DNA of 64,000 nt from Petrocella atlantisensis (GCF_900538275.1 NZ_LR130778.1:3096001-3160000); one strand, 5' to 3'. Counted from the first letter of the stretch, positions 55,584-64,000 are shown. The notes: generated by a model from the letters alone, not told the origin. Translations and numbers: made by a program.

Positions 55584-55807
55584 AACATCACCAATAATGT
55601 TATAACAAAAAATCATCAATAAAACAATATAAAATGAAGAAGAATGTTAAAAAAGCCAACTCACGTAAAGAGCCAGCTTTTTAACGCGTTCGTTAGAACG
55701 CTTTTCTTGCATTAATAACAATAGGATGTTGTAAAAAATGAAAATAAGGCATACAATAAAAATCAGAGTTATTAAAAGCAAAATAGGATGCATTCAAGGA
55801 GTCAGAC

Positions 55808-56821
55808 ATGAATAAAAAAGTATATATCATCTATACCGGTGGTACGATTGGAATGATTAGAACACAGAAGGGTTATGCCCCTCAAAAAGGTTATATGCAA
55901 AAAGAACTGGATAATATATCAGAGCTAAAAGCAGATATCATGCCGGATTATACCATAAAAGAGTATGAACCCTTGTTGGACTCCTCGAACATGACCCAAC
56001 AGGAATGGATTAAGATTGCTAAGGATATAGAATCGAACTATGACAACTATGATGGGTTTGTGATCTTACATGGGACGGACACCATGGCTTATACAGCATC
56101 GGCTCTTTCTTTTATGCTCGAAAACCTAGGTAAGCCGGTCATACTTACCGGTTCACAGATTCCCTTATGTGAGATTAGAAACGATGCCAGAGAAAACATT
56201 ATAGCAGCGGTACAAATTGCAGCAGAGTGCGATGTTCCGGAGGTCTGTCTCTATTTTGGAGGTAAGCTTTTAAGAGGTTGCAGAGCGGTAAAGACCAGTT
56301 CGGATGCCCTTGATGCTTTTGAATCTCCTAATTATCCACCGCTTGCTATAGCAGGTGTGCGTATTGAAGTGAATGAATCTCTAATTAACAAAAAAAGTGG
56401 TGGGCAGATGGTAGCCTTTGAATATGGGAACTATCCAATTACCGATATGAAGATTTTTCCGAGTATATCAACAGAAGTCATGGAAAATATATTGAAGCCA
56501 CCCCTTCGAGGCATCATTATTGAAGCTCTTGGAGCCGGAAATATTCCAAGTAGGGACGCGCGACTCGGCGTGGTATTGAAAGAAGCGGCAGATAGAGGGG
56601 TCATCATTGTGGTTTGTACACAGTGCTTAAAAGGCTTTGCCCATATTGGTGAGTATGAAACAAGCGCATTTTTAGTAGAAGCCGGTGCTGTCAGCGGGTA
56701 TGATATGACACCGGAAGCTGCGGCGACTAAGCTCTATTACTTAATGAGTAAAGGTTATGATCAAGAAAAGATTAAAAAGTTGATGACCGAAAACTTAAGA
56801 GGCGAATTGTCAAAAATATAA
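55808..56821 (+). CDS. ansA: Type I L-asparaginase
   Basis: This 337-residue cytoplasmic-type enzyme hydrolyses asparagine to aspartate and ammonia. YIIYTGGTIGM carries the first catalytic Thr, and VILHGTDTMAYTASAL carries the second Thr-Asp pair. VILTGSQIPL and the later VVCTQCLKGFAHIGEYE fit the family. No signal peptide is present. The start is ATG at 55808 after AAGGAG. It lies immediately downstream of the IS91-like region but in the opposite orientation. Confidence 0.95.
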   Translation: MNKKVYIIYTGGTIGMIRTQKGYAPQKGYMQKELDNISELKADIMPDYTIKEYEPLLDSSNMTQQEWIKIAKDIESNYDNYDGFVILHGTDTMAYTASALSFMLENLGKPVILTGSQIPLCEIRNDARENIIAAVQIAAECDVPEVCLYFGGKLLRGCRAVKTSSDALDAFESPNYPPLAIAGVRIEVNESLINKKSGGQMVAFEYGNYPITDMKIFPSISTEVMENILKPPLRGIIIEALGAGNIPSRDARLGVVLKEAADRGVIIVVCTQCLKGFAHIGEYETSAFLVEAGAVSGYDMTPEAAATKLYYLMSKGYDQEKIKKLMTENLRGELSKI

Positions 56822-56853
56822 TAAAAGCAATAAAAATATTTGGATCACAAGAA

Positions 56854-56886
56854 AAAGCAAGGCTTCAATAAAAAGCCTTGCTTTAA
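56854..56886. terminator. Terminator between convergent ansA and UPF0316 genes
   Basis: AAAGCAAGGCTT and AAGCCTTGCTTT are perfect 12-bp arms around CAATAAA. The flanking A and T runs suit both directions. Confidence 0.75.
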
Positions 56887-56928
56887 AATGTCGATCTTTA
56901 GTAATTACCAAGAAAGTAGATGCATACC

Positions 56929-57585
56929 TTATTCGGAGTTATCATGACGGGCAAGTTCTTTGATTTCAAAGGCAATTTCTTCGGCGGTTTTCTTAATCCA
57001 TGATGGCGAAGGTTCTTCCGGTTGGATTGGAGGGAGCTTTTTGTTCATAAAGCTTTTTGGAAAAACTTTGCTTTGCTTTTTCATCATAACAGCAAGATAA
57101 CCACCTTGAAAGCGTGTCGGTTCATAAACAATAACGAAAGCTGTTGGCTCATAATGATCGATGATGCCCATAAGCTCTATTTCACGTGTTCGTTTTGTTA
57201 GAATATCCATACGATATCTGGTACTGTCCTTGCCTTCACCTTGAAAAACGGTAACACCAAAGCCTTGAAGTCTTAGATGGGCAATCAGTTCATCATTTTT
57301 ATGACTGATGTTTACGACAACGGTGTTGTAGCCTATAGCAATTTTTTTCTCGATATGTATACCTACTACAAGCCCTAATCCAAAACCAAGTGCATAAACG
57401 AGCATTTGAAGTATGCTTTGTTCGCCTGAGATGACGATAGCAAGACCAAATACGTAGATTAGACTTTCAAGAAAGCCGAAAAGGGCGGTTAATAGGGTGA
57501 GCTTTTTCACCATACTGATGGTTCTAAGTGCTAACATTGGAACATAGCACAATTGAAGTATTAGAATTAGGATGATTTCTTTCAT
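56929..57585 (-). CDS. UPF0316 (DUF5698/DUF2179) membrane protein
   Basis: This 218-residue protein has three membrane helices in its first 85 residues (VPMLALRTISMVKKL, LESLIYVFGLAIVI and GFGLGLVVGIHIEKKIA) and a soluble DUF2179 domain (about 90-170; YRMDILTKRTREIELMGII). It matches the YebE-like UPF0316 family, of unknown function. About 45 extra C-terminal residues are present (LPPIQPEEPSPSW). The start is ATG at 57585 after GGAGGC. Confidence 0.9.
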   Translation of the reverse strand: MKEIILILILQLCYVPMLALRTISMVKKLTLLTALFGFLESLIYVFGLAIVISGEQSILQMLVYALGFGLGLVVGIHIEKKIAIGYNTVVVNISHKNDELIAHLRLQGFGVTVFQGEGKDSTRYRMDILTKRTREIELMGIIDHYEPTAFVIVYEPTRFQGGYLAVMMKKQSKVFPKSFMNKKLPPIQPEEPSPSWIKKTAEEIAFEIKELARHDNSE

Positions 57586-57936
57586 ATGGCCTCCTAAGAT
57601 GCAGGGATGATTGTGTGTCTATAGAATTCAGGTAATAGGTGAGACACTTGCCATTTTACACCATTCAATATGGAATTGCCAGTGGTGTGGCAAGTTTCTT
57701 CAAATGCGGGTTATTATGATAGGTATATTGACCTAGTTTAATGTAAAATCAATGTTATCATAGGTTAAAGGTACTAGAAAAAAGTTGATTCTGATACCCG
57801 ATGGTGGTAGAATAGAATGATTATTACTTATCGTCTTAAAGAATCATAAGGATGTATCCTATGAGGGGATTGCAATGAATAAGGGATTTTTTGCAACCAA
57901 GCTTAGAATAGACTGAACAGACTTAGGAGCAACCAG
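57586..57936. other. Divergent control region before the GGDEF/HD-GYP gene
   Basis: This 351-base gap holds a promoter for the plus-strand gene (57785-57813) and a possible 13-codon leader ORF. The ORF runs from ATG at 57875 (after GAGGGG) through MNKGFFATKLRID to TGA at 57916, 20 bases before the main start. Nothing else is evident. Confidence 0.45.
57785..57813 (+). promoter_or_regulatory. Promoter for the Cache-GGDEF-HD-GYP gene
   Basis: TTGATT (57785-57790), 17-bp spacer, TAGAAT (57808-57813). Confidence 0.6.
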
Positions 57937-60501
57937 ATGAAAACCTTTATTAAAAATTTCTATAGCATTGGTATTATAATTGCTGTTGTCATCGGTCTAA
58001 CCATGTGGATCCAGTATAATTATTATAAAGCATCCATAGAGGCAGAAGTGGAAAATACAATAGACAGCAGATTAGACTATATGGCCAGTGAGATTAATGG
58101 ACATATACAGAGGAATCAGAGAGCATTGGAAGCAGCAGAGAGCTTTATTCTCTTAGAAGAGGATGAAGATAAAATATTGAGTTTCATGCAAGCTTTGATG
58201 AGCGCTAACCCAACATTACAATCCATCTACTATGGCACACCGGATAATCAGATGATTAATGGCAGTGGTTTTATACCTCCGTCTTCTTTTGATCTACGAA
58301 CAAGGCCTTGGTATATTGCGGCCTTAAATGAGAATAAACATATTATTACCCGACCCTATTTAAATGCTACAAAAGATAATTGGATTGTAACCCTTGCAAA
58401 ACCGGTTTACGATCAACAAAACCGTTTTATTGGTGTGGTAGCAGGCGATAGCCTACTTGAAAGCACCCTTGATTTACTTGAAGAACAAAAGATGTCAGAT
58501 GAAGGGTATGTCTTTTTATTAGACCGAGATAAAAATGTATTGTTGCATCCGGAATATGAGAATAGGACAGGCTTGGTCTTGTCTTTAGGTGATTTGTCAG
58601 TGGAACTCTCAACAGAATTATTAAAAAATAAGAACGGTACAATATTGACTTCATTGGGCGGTATCAATGGGTATGTGGGATGGCGTACCTTTGAAGACTC
58701 GGGTTGGGTTATAGGAAGCTTTGCGCCTATGAGTGACTTTGTGAATCAACGTCTTCAAAACATGACGATCCTCTTAATATCAATCTTATCCACCTTTCTC
58801 ATTCTTTTTATTGTCTTTATATTGCAAAAGAAATATGTGATTAACCCCATTAAAGCGTTGGATGTAGACATTCAAAAAATATCAGCGGATAAGAACATCA
58901 CATACCGTTTACCGGTTAGATCAAATGATCCTTTTTTGGATCTTCGTATTACAACGAATAAGGTTCTTGAGAAAACTGAAGATTATTTTAAAGAGATGAC
59001 AATAAACCAGAAATCTCTAAAAAGTGCCAATAAAGATCTTTATAATGCAATTAAACAATTAACAGCGGTTGAAGAAGAACTAAGGAGTCAGAATGAGGAG
59101 CTTATAGAGAATAAGCAAGCGTTAGAATTAAGCGAAAAAAAGAACAGAGCGATTATCGAAGTTCTACCGGATATAATATTTATATTTAGCGAAGAAGGTA
59201 TTTTCTTAGACTGTTTAGTGAATCATGATGACCTATTGTATGTTAAAAAAGAACACTTTATTAATAAAGCCCTCAGTGAAGTTATGCCTGAGAAAATAGC
59301 AGCCATAGGTATGCGCGCTATTGATCAAGCCATAACGACAGGAGAACTTCAAACATTCGAATACGAGCTTGAGGTAGAAGGTAAGCTAGGTTACTATGAA
59401 ATGCGTATGATTAAGTTTATGGATCAAGGTGTTTTATCTATTGTAAGAGATATTACTGAACAAAAGCTGAACCAAATACGTATTGAAAAGCTCAGTTATT
59501 ATGACCAACTAACAGGTATCTATAATCGTCGTTTTTATGAAGAAGAACAGAGACGTTTGGATGTACCGCGTAATCTACCTCTATCAGTTATGATGTTGGA
59601 TGTAAACGGACTTAAGTTAACCAATGATGCCTTTGGACATATGGCAGGTGATCAGTTGCTGTTGAATGTCACTAAGGTCATTAAAGAACACTGCCGTTTA
59701 GATGATATCATAGCCAGAATCGGAGGGGATGAATTTATAGTCCTCTTACCAAAAACGGATATAACAGAGGCGATTAGGATTGCAAATCGTATCCGTAAAG
59801 GTGCTCTTGATGAAAAGATGGATAATGTCGTTATATCTGTATCCATAGGATGTGCTACAAAAACTGGTGTAGATCAGTCTATATCGGATATTTTTATAAA
59901 AGCAGAGGATCAGATGTACAGGGAAAAACTTACAGAGAGTCAAAGTATGCGAAACAAGACCATACAAGTCATTATTAAAACGTTAAATGAAAAAAGTACC
60001 AGAGAAAAAGTACACTCTGATCAAGTTGCTAAGTTATGTCAAAAAATGGGCAAGGCCATGGATATGGATGCTCAGACATTAAATGAATTGGTCACAGCCG
60101 GTCATTTACATGATATAGGAAAGATTGCCATAAGAGATGAAATACTGAACAAATCAGGTGTGTTGACAGAACAAGAATATGAAGAAGTTAAAAAGCATTC
60201 TGAAAGTGGCTACCTAATACTGAAATCCGTGGATGCTTATTCTTCCTTGGCAGAGGACATCCTGTCTCACCATGAAAGATGGGATGGACAAGGCTATCCT
60301 AGAGGCTTAAAAGGAACCGAGATTCCACTGATAGCAAGAATTATAAGTGTAACAGATGCTTACGAAGCTATGGTATCTCAACGTCTTTATAAGGCAACTT
60401 TTAGCCACAAAGAAGCTAGAGCGGAACTGAGTAAATACGCAGGAACTCAGTTTGATCCGGTGATTGTCACAGTTTTCTTAGATAATAATATCGAACTTTA
60501 A
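57937..60501 (+). CDS. dCache-PAS-GGDEF-HD-GYP bifunctional c-di-GMP enzyme
   Basis: This 854-residue membrane sensor can both make and break cyclic di-GMP. Two membrane helices (about 9-30 and 275-300) flank an extracellular double-Cache domain (DLRTRPWYIAALNENK, GVVAGDSLLESTLDLL). A coiled segment follows, then a PAS domain (about 405-510), a GGDEF domain with intact RIGGDEF and RLDD I-site, and an HD-GYP domain with HLHDIGKIAIRDE and HHERWDGQGYPRGL. All catalytic motifs are intact, so both activities are expected, controlled by the outer ligand. The start is ATG at 57937. A terminator follows. Confidence 0.95.
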   Translation: MKTFIKNFYSIGIIIAVVIGLTMWIQYNYYKASIEAEVENTIDSRLDYMASEINGHIQRNQRALEAAESFILLEEDEDKILSFMQALMSANPTLQSIYYGTPDNQMINGSGFIPPSSFDLRTRPWYIAALNENKHIITRPYLNATKDNWIVTLAKPVYDQQNRFIGVVAGDSLLESTLDLLEEQKMSDEGYVFLLDRDKNVLLHPEYENRTGLVLSLGDLSVELSTELLKNKNGTILTSLGGINGYVGWRTFEDSGWVIGSFAPMSDFVNQRLQNMTILLISILSTFLILFIVFILQKKYVINPIKALDVDIQKISADKNITYRLPVRSNDPFLDLRITTNKVLEKTEDYFKEMTINQKSLKSANKDLYNAIKQLTAVEEELRSQNEELIENKQALELSEKKNRAIIEVLPDIIFIFSEEGIFLDCLVNHDDLLYVKKEHFINKALSEVMPEKIAAIGMRAIDQAITTGELQTFEYELEVEGKLGYYEMRMIKFMDQGVLSIVRDITEQKLNQIRIEKLSYYDQLTGIYNRRFYEEEQRRLDVPRNLPLSVMMLDVNGLKLTNDAFGHMAGDQLLLNVTKVIKEHCRLDDIIARIGGDEFIVLLPKTDITEAIRIANRIRKGALDEKMDNVVISVSIGCATKTGVDQSISDIFIKAEDQMYREKLTESQSMRNKTIQVIIKTLNEKSTREKVHSDQVAKLCQKMGKAMDMDAQTLNELVTAGHLHDIGKIAIRDEILNKSGVLTEQEYEEVKKHSESGYLILKSVDAYSSLAEDILSHHERWDGQGYPRGLKGTEIPLIARIISVTDAYEAMVSQRLYKATFSHKEARAELSKYAGTQFDPVIVTVFLDNNIEL

Positions 60502-60522
60502 GACATAGAGAGACAAGAATGA

Positions 60523-60548
60523 ATAAGACCCCTAGGGGTCTTATTTTT
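60523..60548 (+). terminator. Terminator before the TetR gene
   Basis: ATAAGACCCCTA and TAGGGGTCTTAT form a 24-bp perfect palindrome followed by TTTTT. Confidence 0.75.
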
Positions 60549-60588
60549 GTGAAAATATACCAAAAATCATAAATTTACATGTTACGTA

Positions 60589-60635
60589 TTGATTCCGATT
60601 TAGGTAGATGCTATACTAGGTTAGTGAACACTAAC
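60589..60635 (+). promoter_or_regulatory. Promoter and TetR operator
   Basis: TTGATT (60589-60594), 17-bp spacer, TATACT (60612-60617). It is followed by GTTAGTG-AA-CACTAAC (60620-60635), a 16-bp palindrome covering the transcription start. A TetR-type dimer bound here would block its own promoter. Confidence 0.8.
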
Positions 60636-60645
60636 GAGGTGAAAT

Positions 60646-61248
60646 ATGATAAAGAGAAAAGACAAGATTTTAATCAGTGCCATTGATCTATTATATAGTG
60701 AAGGTGTCAGCGGTGTAACAACAAAGAATCTGGCAAGACTTGAGAAAGTAACAGAACCGGCTTTATATCGACAGTACAAAAATAAGCAAGAGATACTCAA
60801 CCATATTGTCGAAGCCTATGCTCAGTATGATGAAAAAATCATCAACACCATTTTGGAAAGTCGATTATCAGGCTATGAAGTCATTCGGTATTATATTAAA
60901 CGATTTATTGAATTCTATGAGAACTATGTGGAACTGACGACGGTCATGTTTTCGATGGATCTTTATTATTATCATGAAACAACCAAGGCTAGAATGGAAG
61001 AAATCGTCAACAAACGCATAAGTTTTTTAGAAAACCTTATAACACTGAATAAAGATATACTTTTAAAGAACACCGGCTACAATAGTGAAGAGATGGCAAG
61101 TATGATACATGGTACTTTGTTTGCCCAGATTTATGAGTGGCGTATGACTGGTATGCATTACGCTTTGAAAGAACGTGCACTGGATTATATTATGAAATTA
61201 TTAAAAAGTACCAATGAATATGAACATATAAATGAGATAGACAAATAA
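60646..61248 (+). CDS. TetR/AcrR-family regulator
   Basis: This 200-residue repressor has an N-terminal helix-turn-helix (ISAIDLLYSEGVSGVTTKNL, then LYRQYKNKQEILNHI) and a helical ligand-binding C-terminal domain. It sits directly behind its own likely operator, so autorepression is expected. The gene is 14 bases from the CheY-like gene at 61263 and may control that signalling cluster. The start is ATG at 60646 after CGAGGTG. Confidence 0.93.
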   Translation: MIKRKDKILISAIDLLYSEGVSGVTTKNLARLEKVTEPALYRQYKNKQEILNHIVEAYAQYDEKIINTILESRLSGYEVIRYYIKRFIEFYENYVELTTVMFSMDLYYYHETTKARMEEIVNKRISFLENLITLNKDILLKNTGYNSEEMASMIHGTLFAQIYEWRMTGMHYALKERALDYIMKLLKSTNEYEHINEIDK

Positions 61249-61262
61249 AGAGGAGAAATAAT

Positions 61263-61655
61263 ATGAAGATTCTTATTGCAGAGGATGATTTAACCAGCCG
61301 TTTATTTATGAAGAAATACCTATCCAAATATGGTAGCTGTGACGTGGCCATGAATGGACTTGAAGCCATAGATTTGGCCATGAACGCTATAGAGATGGAG
61401 AACCCTTATGACCTAATCTGCTTAGATATTATGATGCCAAAGGTAGATGGAATCAAAGCGTTAAAGGCCATAAGAGAAATTGAAAGTACATCTTTGCAAG
61501 ATGGCACAGCACCTTCTAAGATTATTATGACCACAGCTCTTAATGATAAAGAAACCGTTGAAGAAGCCTATAAATATGGTTGTGAAGCCTATGCTTGGAA
61601 ACCGATTGATGTTGAGAAGTTTGATGAAGTACTCAAAAAAATTAATTTAATCTAA
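61263..61655 (+). CDS. CheY-like response regulator
   Basis: This 130-residue single receiver domain has the acidic triplet in IAEDDLT, the phosphoacceptor Asp in ICLDIMMPK, Thr in IMTTALND and Lys in AWKPID. It has no output domain, so it acts by protein contact. The start is ATG at 61263 after AGAGGAG. It lies upstream of the histidine kinase at 61811, a likely phosphate source. Confidence 0.93.
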   Translation: MKILIAEDDLTSRLFMKKYLSKYGSCDVAMNGLEAIDLAMNAIEMENPYDLICLDIMMPKVDGIKALKAIREIESTSLQDGTAPSKIIMTTALNDKETVEEAYKYGCEAYAWKPIDVEKFDEVLKKINLI

Positions 61656-61684
61656 AGATATTAGGGTTGTGAGGGGGTACAAGG

Positions 61685-61810
61685 GTGACCTATTGGAAAT
61701 ATAGAGAAAGTTCATTAAGATTCATTAACATTGCTTATATAGTTGTATATTTTGTTTTGGTCGGCTTATATAAGACCACGAATGGTCATCACTTTTTTTT
61801 CAATATTTAG
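61685..61810 (+). pseudogene. In-frame 5' extension of the histidine kinase, ended by TAG
   Basis: GTG at 61685, after GAGGGGG, opens a 41-codon frame: MTYWKYRESSLRFINIAYIV, onwards with a hydrophobic helix (FINIAYIVVYFVLVGLY). It then ends in TAG at 61808-61810. The kinase frame continues in the same phase with GTG at 61811. It could be a broken N terminus, a leader peptide with stop-start coupling, or a sequence error near an eight-T run. Confidence 0.45.
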
Positions 61811-63280
61811 GTGAATGTGATCATTCTAGTCCTATTGGTGGTTGTACTTGCATCTAGTTTTGTAAAAGCATGGACAGAGAAATACCAATTAAGGTTAAAT
61901 TATTTGCTATGGGCCATAACGATGATTAGTACAATGATAGCTTATTATACAAGAAGTGATGTCTACATCACCAGTCATTTACTACTGCTATTGATTTCAA
62001 TCTATTCCTTGTATAGCAGAAGTAGGATGAGAAATTATATCTTCATTTACTTGATTGCAGTATTACCGTTTGCATTTTTTTCCGAGATTGATTTTGAAAA
62101 AAAACTAATTTCCATTATTGCAACGGTTGTTGTTTTGACCATGGCCTACGTAAGAAGCATTTACGATGAGCATATTTACAATGCATATGCTGATACCAAT
62201 CAATCCCAAAACATGTTGCTGATGAATGCGCAAGAGGCCTTTGCACTTCACCGGATGGTTCTAGATGACTTAGGTAACCCTGTAGATTATATCTACTTGG
62301 CGGTTAATGCCGCTTTCGAGAAAATCACAGGTCTTAAGGAAGCAGATATTATTGGTAAAACGGTTCTAGAGGTGCTTCCGGATACTGAAAGTTACTGGAT
62401 TGACATCTATGGAGAAGTGGCACTTGAGAGAACATCAAGGAGTGTGGTCAACTATTCAAAAGCATTTGATAAATATTATGAAGTAAGGGCCTATCCTACA
62501 GAGCAGCATGAGTTTGCTGTATTGTTTATGGATGTAACAGAACGACTTCATAATGAAAATAAGCTGAAACATGCCATGAAACAGTCCGATAACGCTAATC
62601 AGTTAAAAACCCAGTTCCTAAAAGATATTAACCATCGTTTGAGAACACCTCTTAACGGTATGATGGGGATGATGCAACTCATTGATATAAATGAAGTAGG
62701 ACAGAATAACAGAGAGCTTTTTGAAGCCATGGTCCTTGAGATGAAACATACCAGAAATATCATCAATCAGATATCAAAATACATTGATATACAAGGGATG
62801 GATTTTGAATATACTCACAACAATGTCTATAACTTAGTCGTAGATGAAGTGAAGAAATTTGATTTAGAAGGATTGGATATAAAAGTTGAACAGTCAGAGG
62901 ATAAAGATTTAGAGATTTTTATTGAAAGAAAGGTACTTGTATCGGTACTCAGAGAACTGGTGGTTAATGCAAAAAATCATACTAAAAACAACAAAGTATT
63001 AATTAAGCTACAAAACCAACATAACCGAGAAAATCAGATAAGTAATATGAGAATAACCGTAACAGATTATGGTAAGGGGATTGAGAAAGACCGGCTGAAA
63101 TATATCTTTAATGAATTTTATCACCATGATTTCATTCATATATATAAGGAAAGTGATAGTATTAGCATACCCATGTGTAAGCAAATGTTACTATGCTGTG
63201 GTGGAGATTTGATTGTAGAGAGTGTTATGAACTATGGTACATCTTTTACAATGATTCTACCGGTTTATACCATTAGATAA
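61811..63280 (+). CDS. Membrane histidine kinase with PAS domain
   Basis: This 489-residue kinase has hydrophobic helices through about residue 115, a PAS domain (about 140-245; GLKEADIIGKTVLEVLPDT), a dimerisation/phosphoacceptor domain with H275 in INHRLRTPLNGMMG, and a HATPase domain (about 385-489). The HATPase shows the N box LVVNAKNHT and DYGKGIEKD. Its second ATP-binding glycine motif is short, but overall the domain looks functional. The start at GTG 61811 has no ribosome site of its own and directly follows a TAG in the same frame, so the true N terminus is uncertain. Confidence 0.88.
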   Translation: MNVIILVLLVVVLASSFVKAWTEKYQLRLNYLLWAITMISTMIAYYTRSDVYITSHLLLLLISIYSLYSRSRMRNYIFIYLIAVLPFAFFSEIDFEKKLISIIATVVVLTMAYVRSIYDEHIYNAYADTNQSQNMLLMNAQEAFALHRMVLDDLGNPVDYIYLAVNAAFEKITGLKEADIIGKTVLEVLPDTESYWIDIYGEVALERTSRSVVNYSKAFDKYYEVRAYPTEQHEFAVLFMDVTERLHNENKLKHAMKQSDNANQLKTQFLKDINHRLRTPLNGMMGMMQLIDINEVGQNNRELFEAMVLEMKHTRNIINQISKYIDIQGMDFEYTHNNVYNLVVDEVKKFDLEGLDIKVEQSEDKDLEIFIERKVLVSVLRELVVNAKNHTKNNKVLIKLQNQHNRENQISNMRITVTDYGKGIEKDRLKYIFNEFYHHDFIHIYKESDSISIPMCKQMLLCCGGDLIVESVMNYGTSFTMILPVYTIR

Positions 63281-63350
63281 AAGCAGATGGAACTGATAAT
63301 AAAATAACATAGAAATCAAAGATTCTTATTAGAAAAATGGAGGAAAAAAA

Positions 63351-63707
63351 ATGAGATTAATGATAGTAGATGATGCGTCGTTTATGCGGGTAGCCATTCG
63401 AAGGATGATTGAAAAAAAAGACTATGAGGTTGTGTGTGAGGCAGAGGATGGTCAACAGGCTGTAGAAAAATTCCAAAAGTACAGACCGGATATTATTACC
63501 ATGGATATTACCATGCCTAACTTATCCGGTATTGAGGCCCTAAAAGAGATCAAGAAGCTCAGCTCTACAGTTAAAGTAATCATGGTCTCAGCGATGGGTC
63601 AGGAAGCACTTATTAGAGAAGCAGTCATGCATGGTGCCAATTCATTTATTGTTAAGCCATTTAAAGAAGATAAGCTTATTGAAGTATTGGAGAGCTTAAA
63701 ATCATAA
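63351..63707 (+). CDS. cheY: CheY chemotaxis response regulator
   Basis: This 118-residue receiver is very close to CheY: MIVDDASFMRVAIRRMIE, the phosphoacceptor Asp in ITMDITMPNLSG, VSAMGQ (Thr replaced by Ser) and FIVKPFK. The length is that of a lone receiver. It lies 16 bases before cheA, so the pair is likely to control motility. The start is ATG at 63351 after TGGAGG. Confidence 0.95.
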   Translation: MRLMIVDDASFMRVAIRRMIEKKDYEVVCEAEDGQQAVEKFQKYRPDIITMDITMPNLSGIEALKEIKKLSSTVKVIMVSAMGQEALIREAVMHGANSFIVKPFKEDKLIEVLESLKS

Positions 63708-63723
63708 ACAGGGGGAAGAACAG

Positions 63724-64000
63724 TTGAACAATTCATATATTGATGAACCGATGCTGGAAGCTTATGTCTATGAGACTTCACAGATTATAGAAACCCTAGA
63801 ACAACTGATGATTCAAAGTGAAAAAATAGGGACTTTTTCTATGGATGCGATTAATGAGATTTTTCGCTTTATGCATACCATTAAAGGGTCATCAGCTATG
63901 ATGATGTTTAATGAAATCAGTACTTTGGCCCATAAGATTGAAGATATATTTTACGTTATACGTGAAAATCAGGCTATAAGATACGATTTCTCCACACTGG
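63724..64000 (+). CDS. cheA: CheA histidine kinase, N-terminal part
   Basis: Only the first 92 codons are in the window. The Hpt domain has FRFMHTIKGSSAMM, with the phosphorylatable His, typical of CheA. The start is TTG at 63724 after AGGGGGAAG. It follows cheY closely. Catalytic and CheW-like domains lie outside the window, so a shorter Hpt protein cannot be excluded. Confidence 0.85.
   Translation, partial: MNNSYIDEPMLEAYVYETSQIIETLEQLMIQSEKIGTFSMDAINEIFRFMHTIKGSSAMMMFNEISTLAHKIEDIFYVIRENQAIRYDFSTL

Larger units (their letters stand above)
54177..55700 (-). mobile_element. IS91-like element (approximate extent)
   Basis: The limits are estimated, not seen. The unit includes the transposase, the trailing zinc-ribbon gene and flanking short hairpins (54085-54123 and GCGTTC-GTTA-GAACGC at 55685-55700). 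IS91 elements lack inverted ends and target duplications, so comparison with an empty site is needed. Confidence 0.4.

Noticed and set aside
61808-61810. Pyrrolysine readthrough of TAG in the histidine kinase
   Set aside because: No pyl genes or PYLIS-like evidence in the window, and the tmRNA tag also ends with TAG as an ordinary stop. A restart, leader or mutation is simpler.

Overview
The window looks like chromosome from a low-GC, anaerobic-type Clostridia (Firmicutes), probably within or near the Lachnospirales. The evidence is the AT-rich sequence, strong AGGAGG ribosome binding sites with frequent TTG/GTG starts, many SLH-domain exported proteins, the rnr-smpB-ssrA cluster, a clostridial tmRNA tag (AEDNLAFAA), a small DUF4250 gene and a 2-hydroxyacyl-CoA-dehydratase-type activase. 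The exact genus cannot be fixed from the sequence alone. No tRNA, rRNA or CRISPR array was seen.

Layout. 1-4.2 kb: the end of an MscS channel gene, small housekeeping and accessory enzymes (isochorismatase-like hydrolase, GNAT, CoA-binding protein, lipoprotein cyclophilin) and an unlisted 57-codon DUF4250 gene. 4.4-11 kb: a very large cysteine-free alpha-2-macroglobulin, then ddl and a DUF1934 gene. 11.2-17.3 kb: a structured repeat, then an operon of two SLH surface proteins and a CtpA-type protease. 17.4-23 kb: pyrG, an ECF vitamin-transporter S component divergent from a MocR regulator that lacks its PLP lysine, a pseudo-receiver, and a diguanylate cyclase response regulator. 23.3-28.5 kb: a giant double-ATPase activase followed by era. 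28.6-33 kb: a divergent SLH protein and a vWA surface protein. 33.1-36.5 kb: rnr, smpB, tmRNA and a duplicated tmRNA 3' end.

36.8-48 kb is an accessory stretch. It holds a MalT-like LuxR regulator followed by palindromes that may be its operators, a small secreted protein, a luxE-luxC pair without luciferase, an alpha/beta hydrolase, two kinds of dispersed repeat, several small enzymes and a membrane-anchored LuxR protein. 48.2-57.6 kb: a secreted stalk-domain protein, rmuC, an HD-GYP phosphodiesterase, zinc-ribbon and CsbD-like small proteins, an IS91-family transposase with a trailing zinc-ribbon gene, asparaginase and a UPF0316 membrane protein. 57.9-64 kb is a signalling block: a Cache-PAS-GGDEF-HD-GYP protein, a TetR regulator with a visible operator, a CheY-like protein, a hybrid-membrane histidine kinase, a second CheY and the start of cheA.

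Two themes run through the window. One is cyclic-di-GMP and two-component signalling: three proteins carry intact GGDEF and/or HD-GYP motifs, and there are several receivers, one of them degenerate. The other is the cell surface: four SLH or vWA proteins, a stalk-domain protein, A2M and CtpA. The most unusual items are the covarying palindromic repeat family, the four-copy ATTTATATCAC half-site between the LuxR gene and the secreted-protein gene, the lysine-less MocR, the cysteine-free A2M and the in-frame TAG in front of the histidine kinase.
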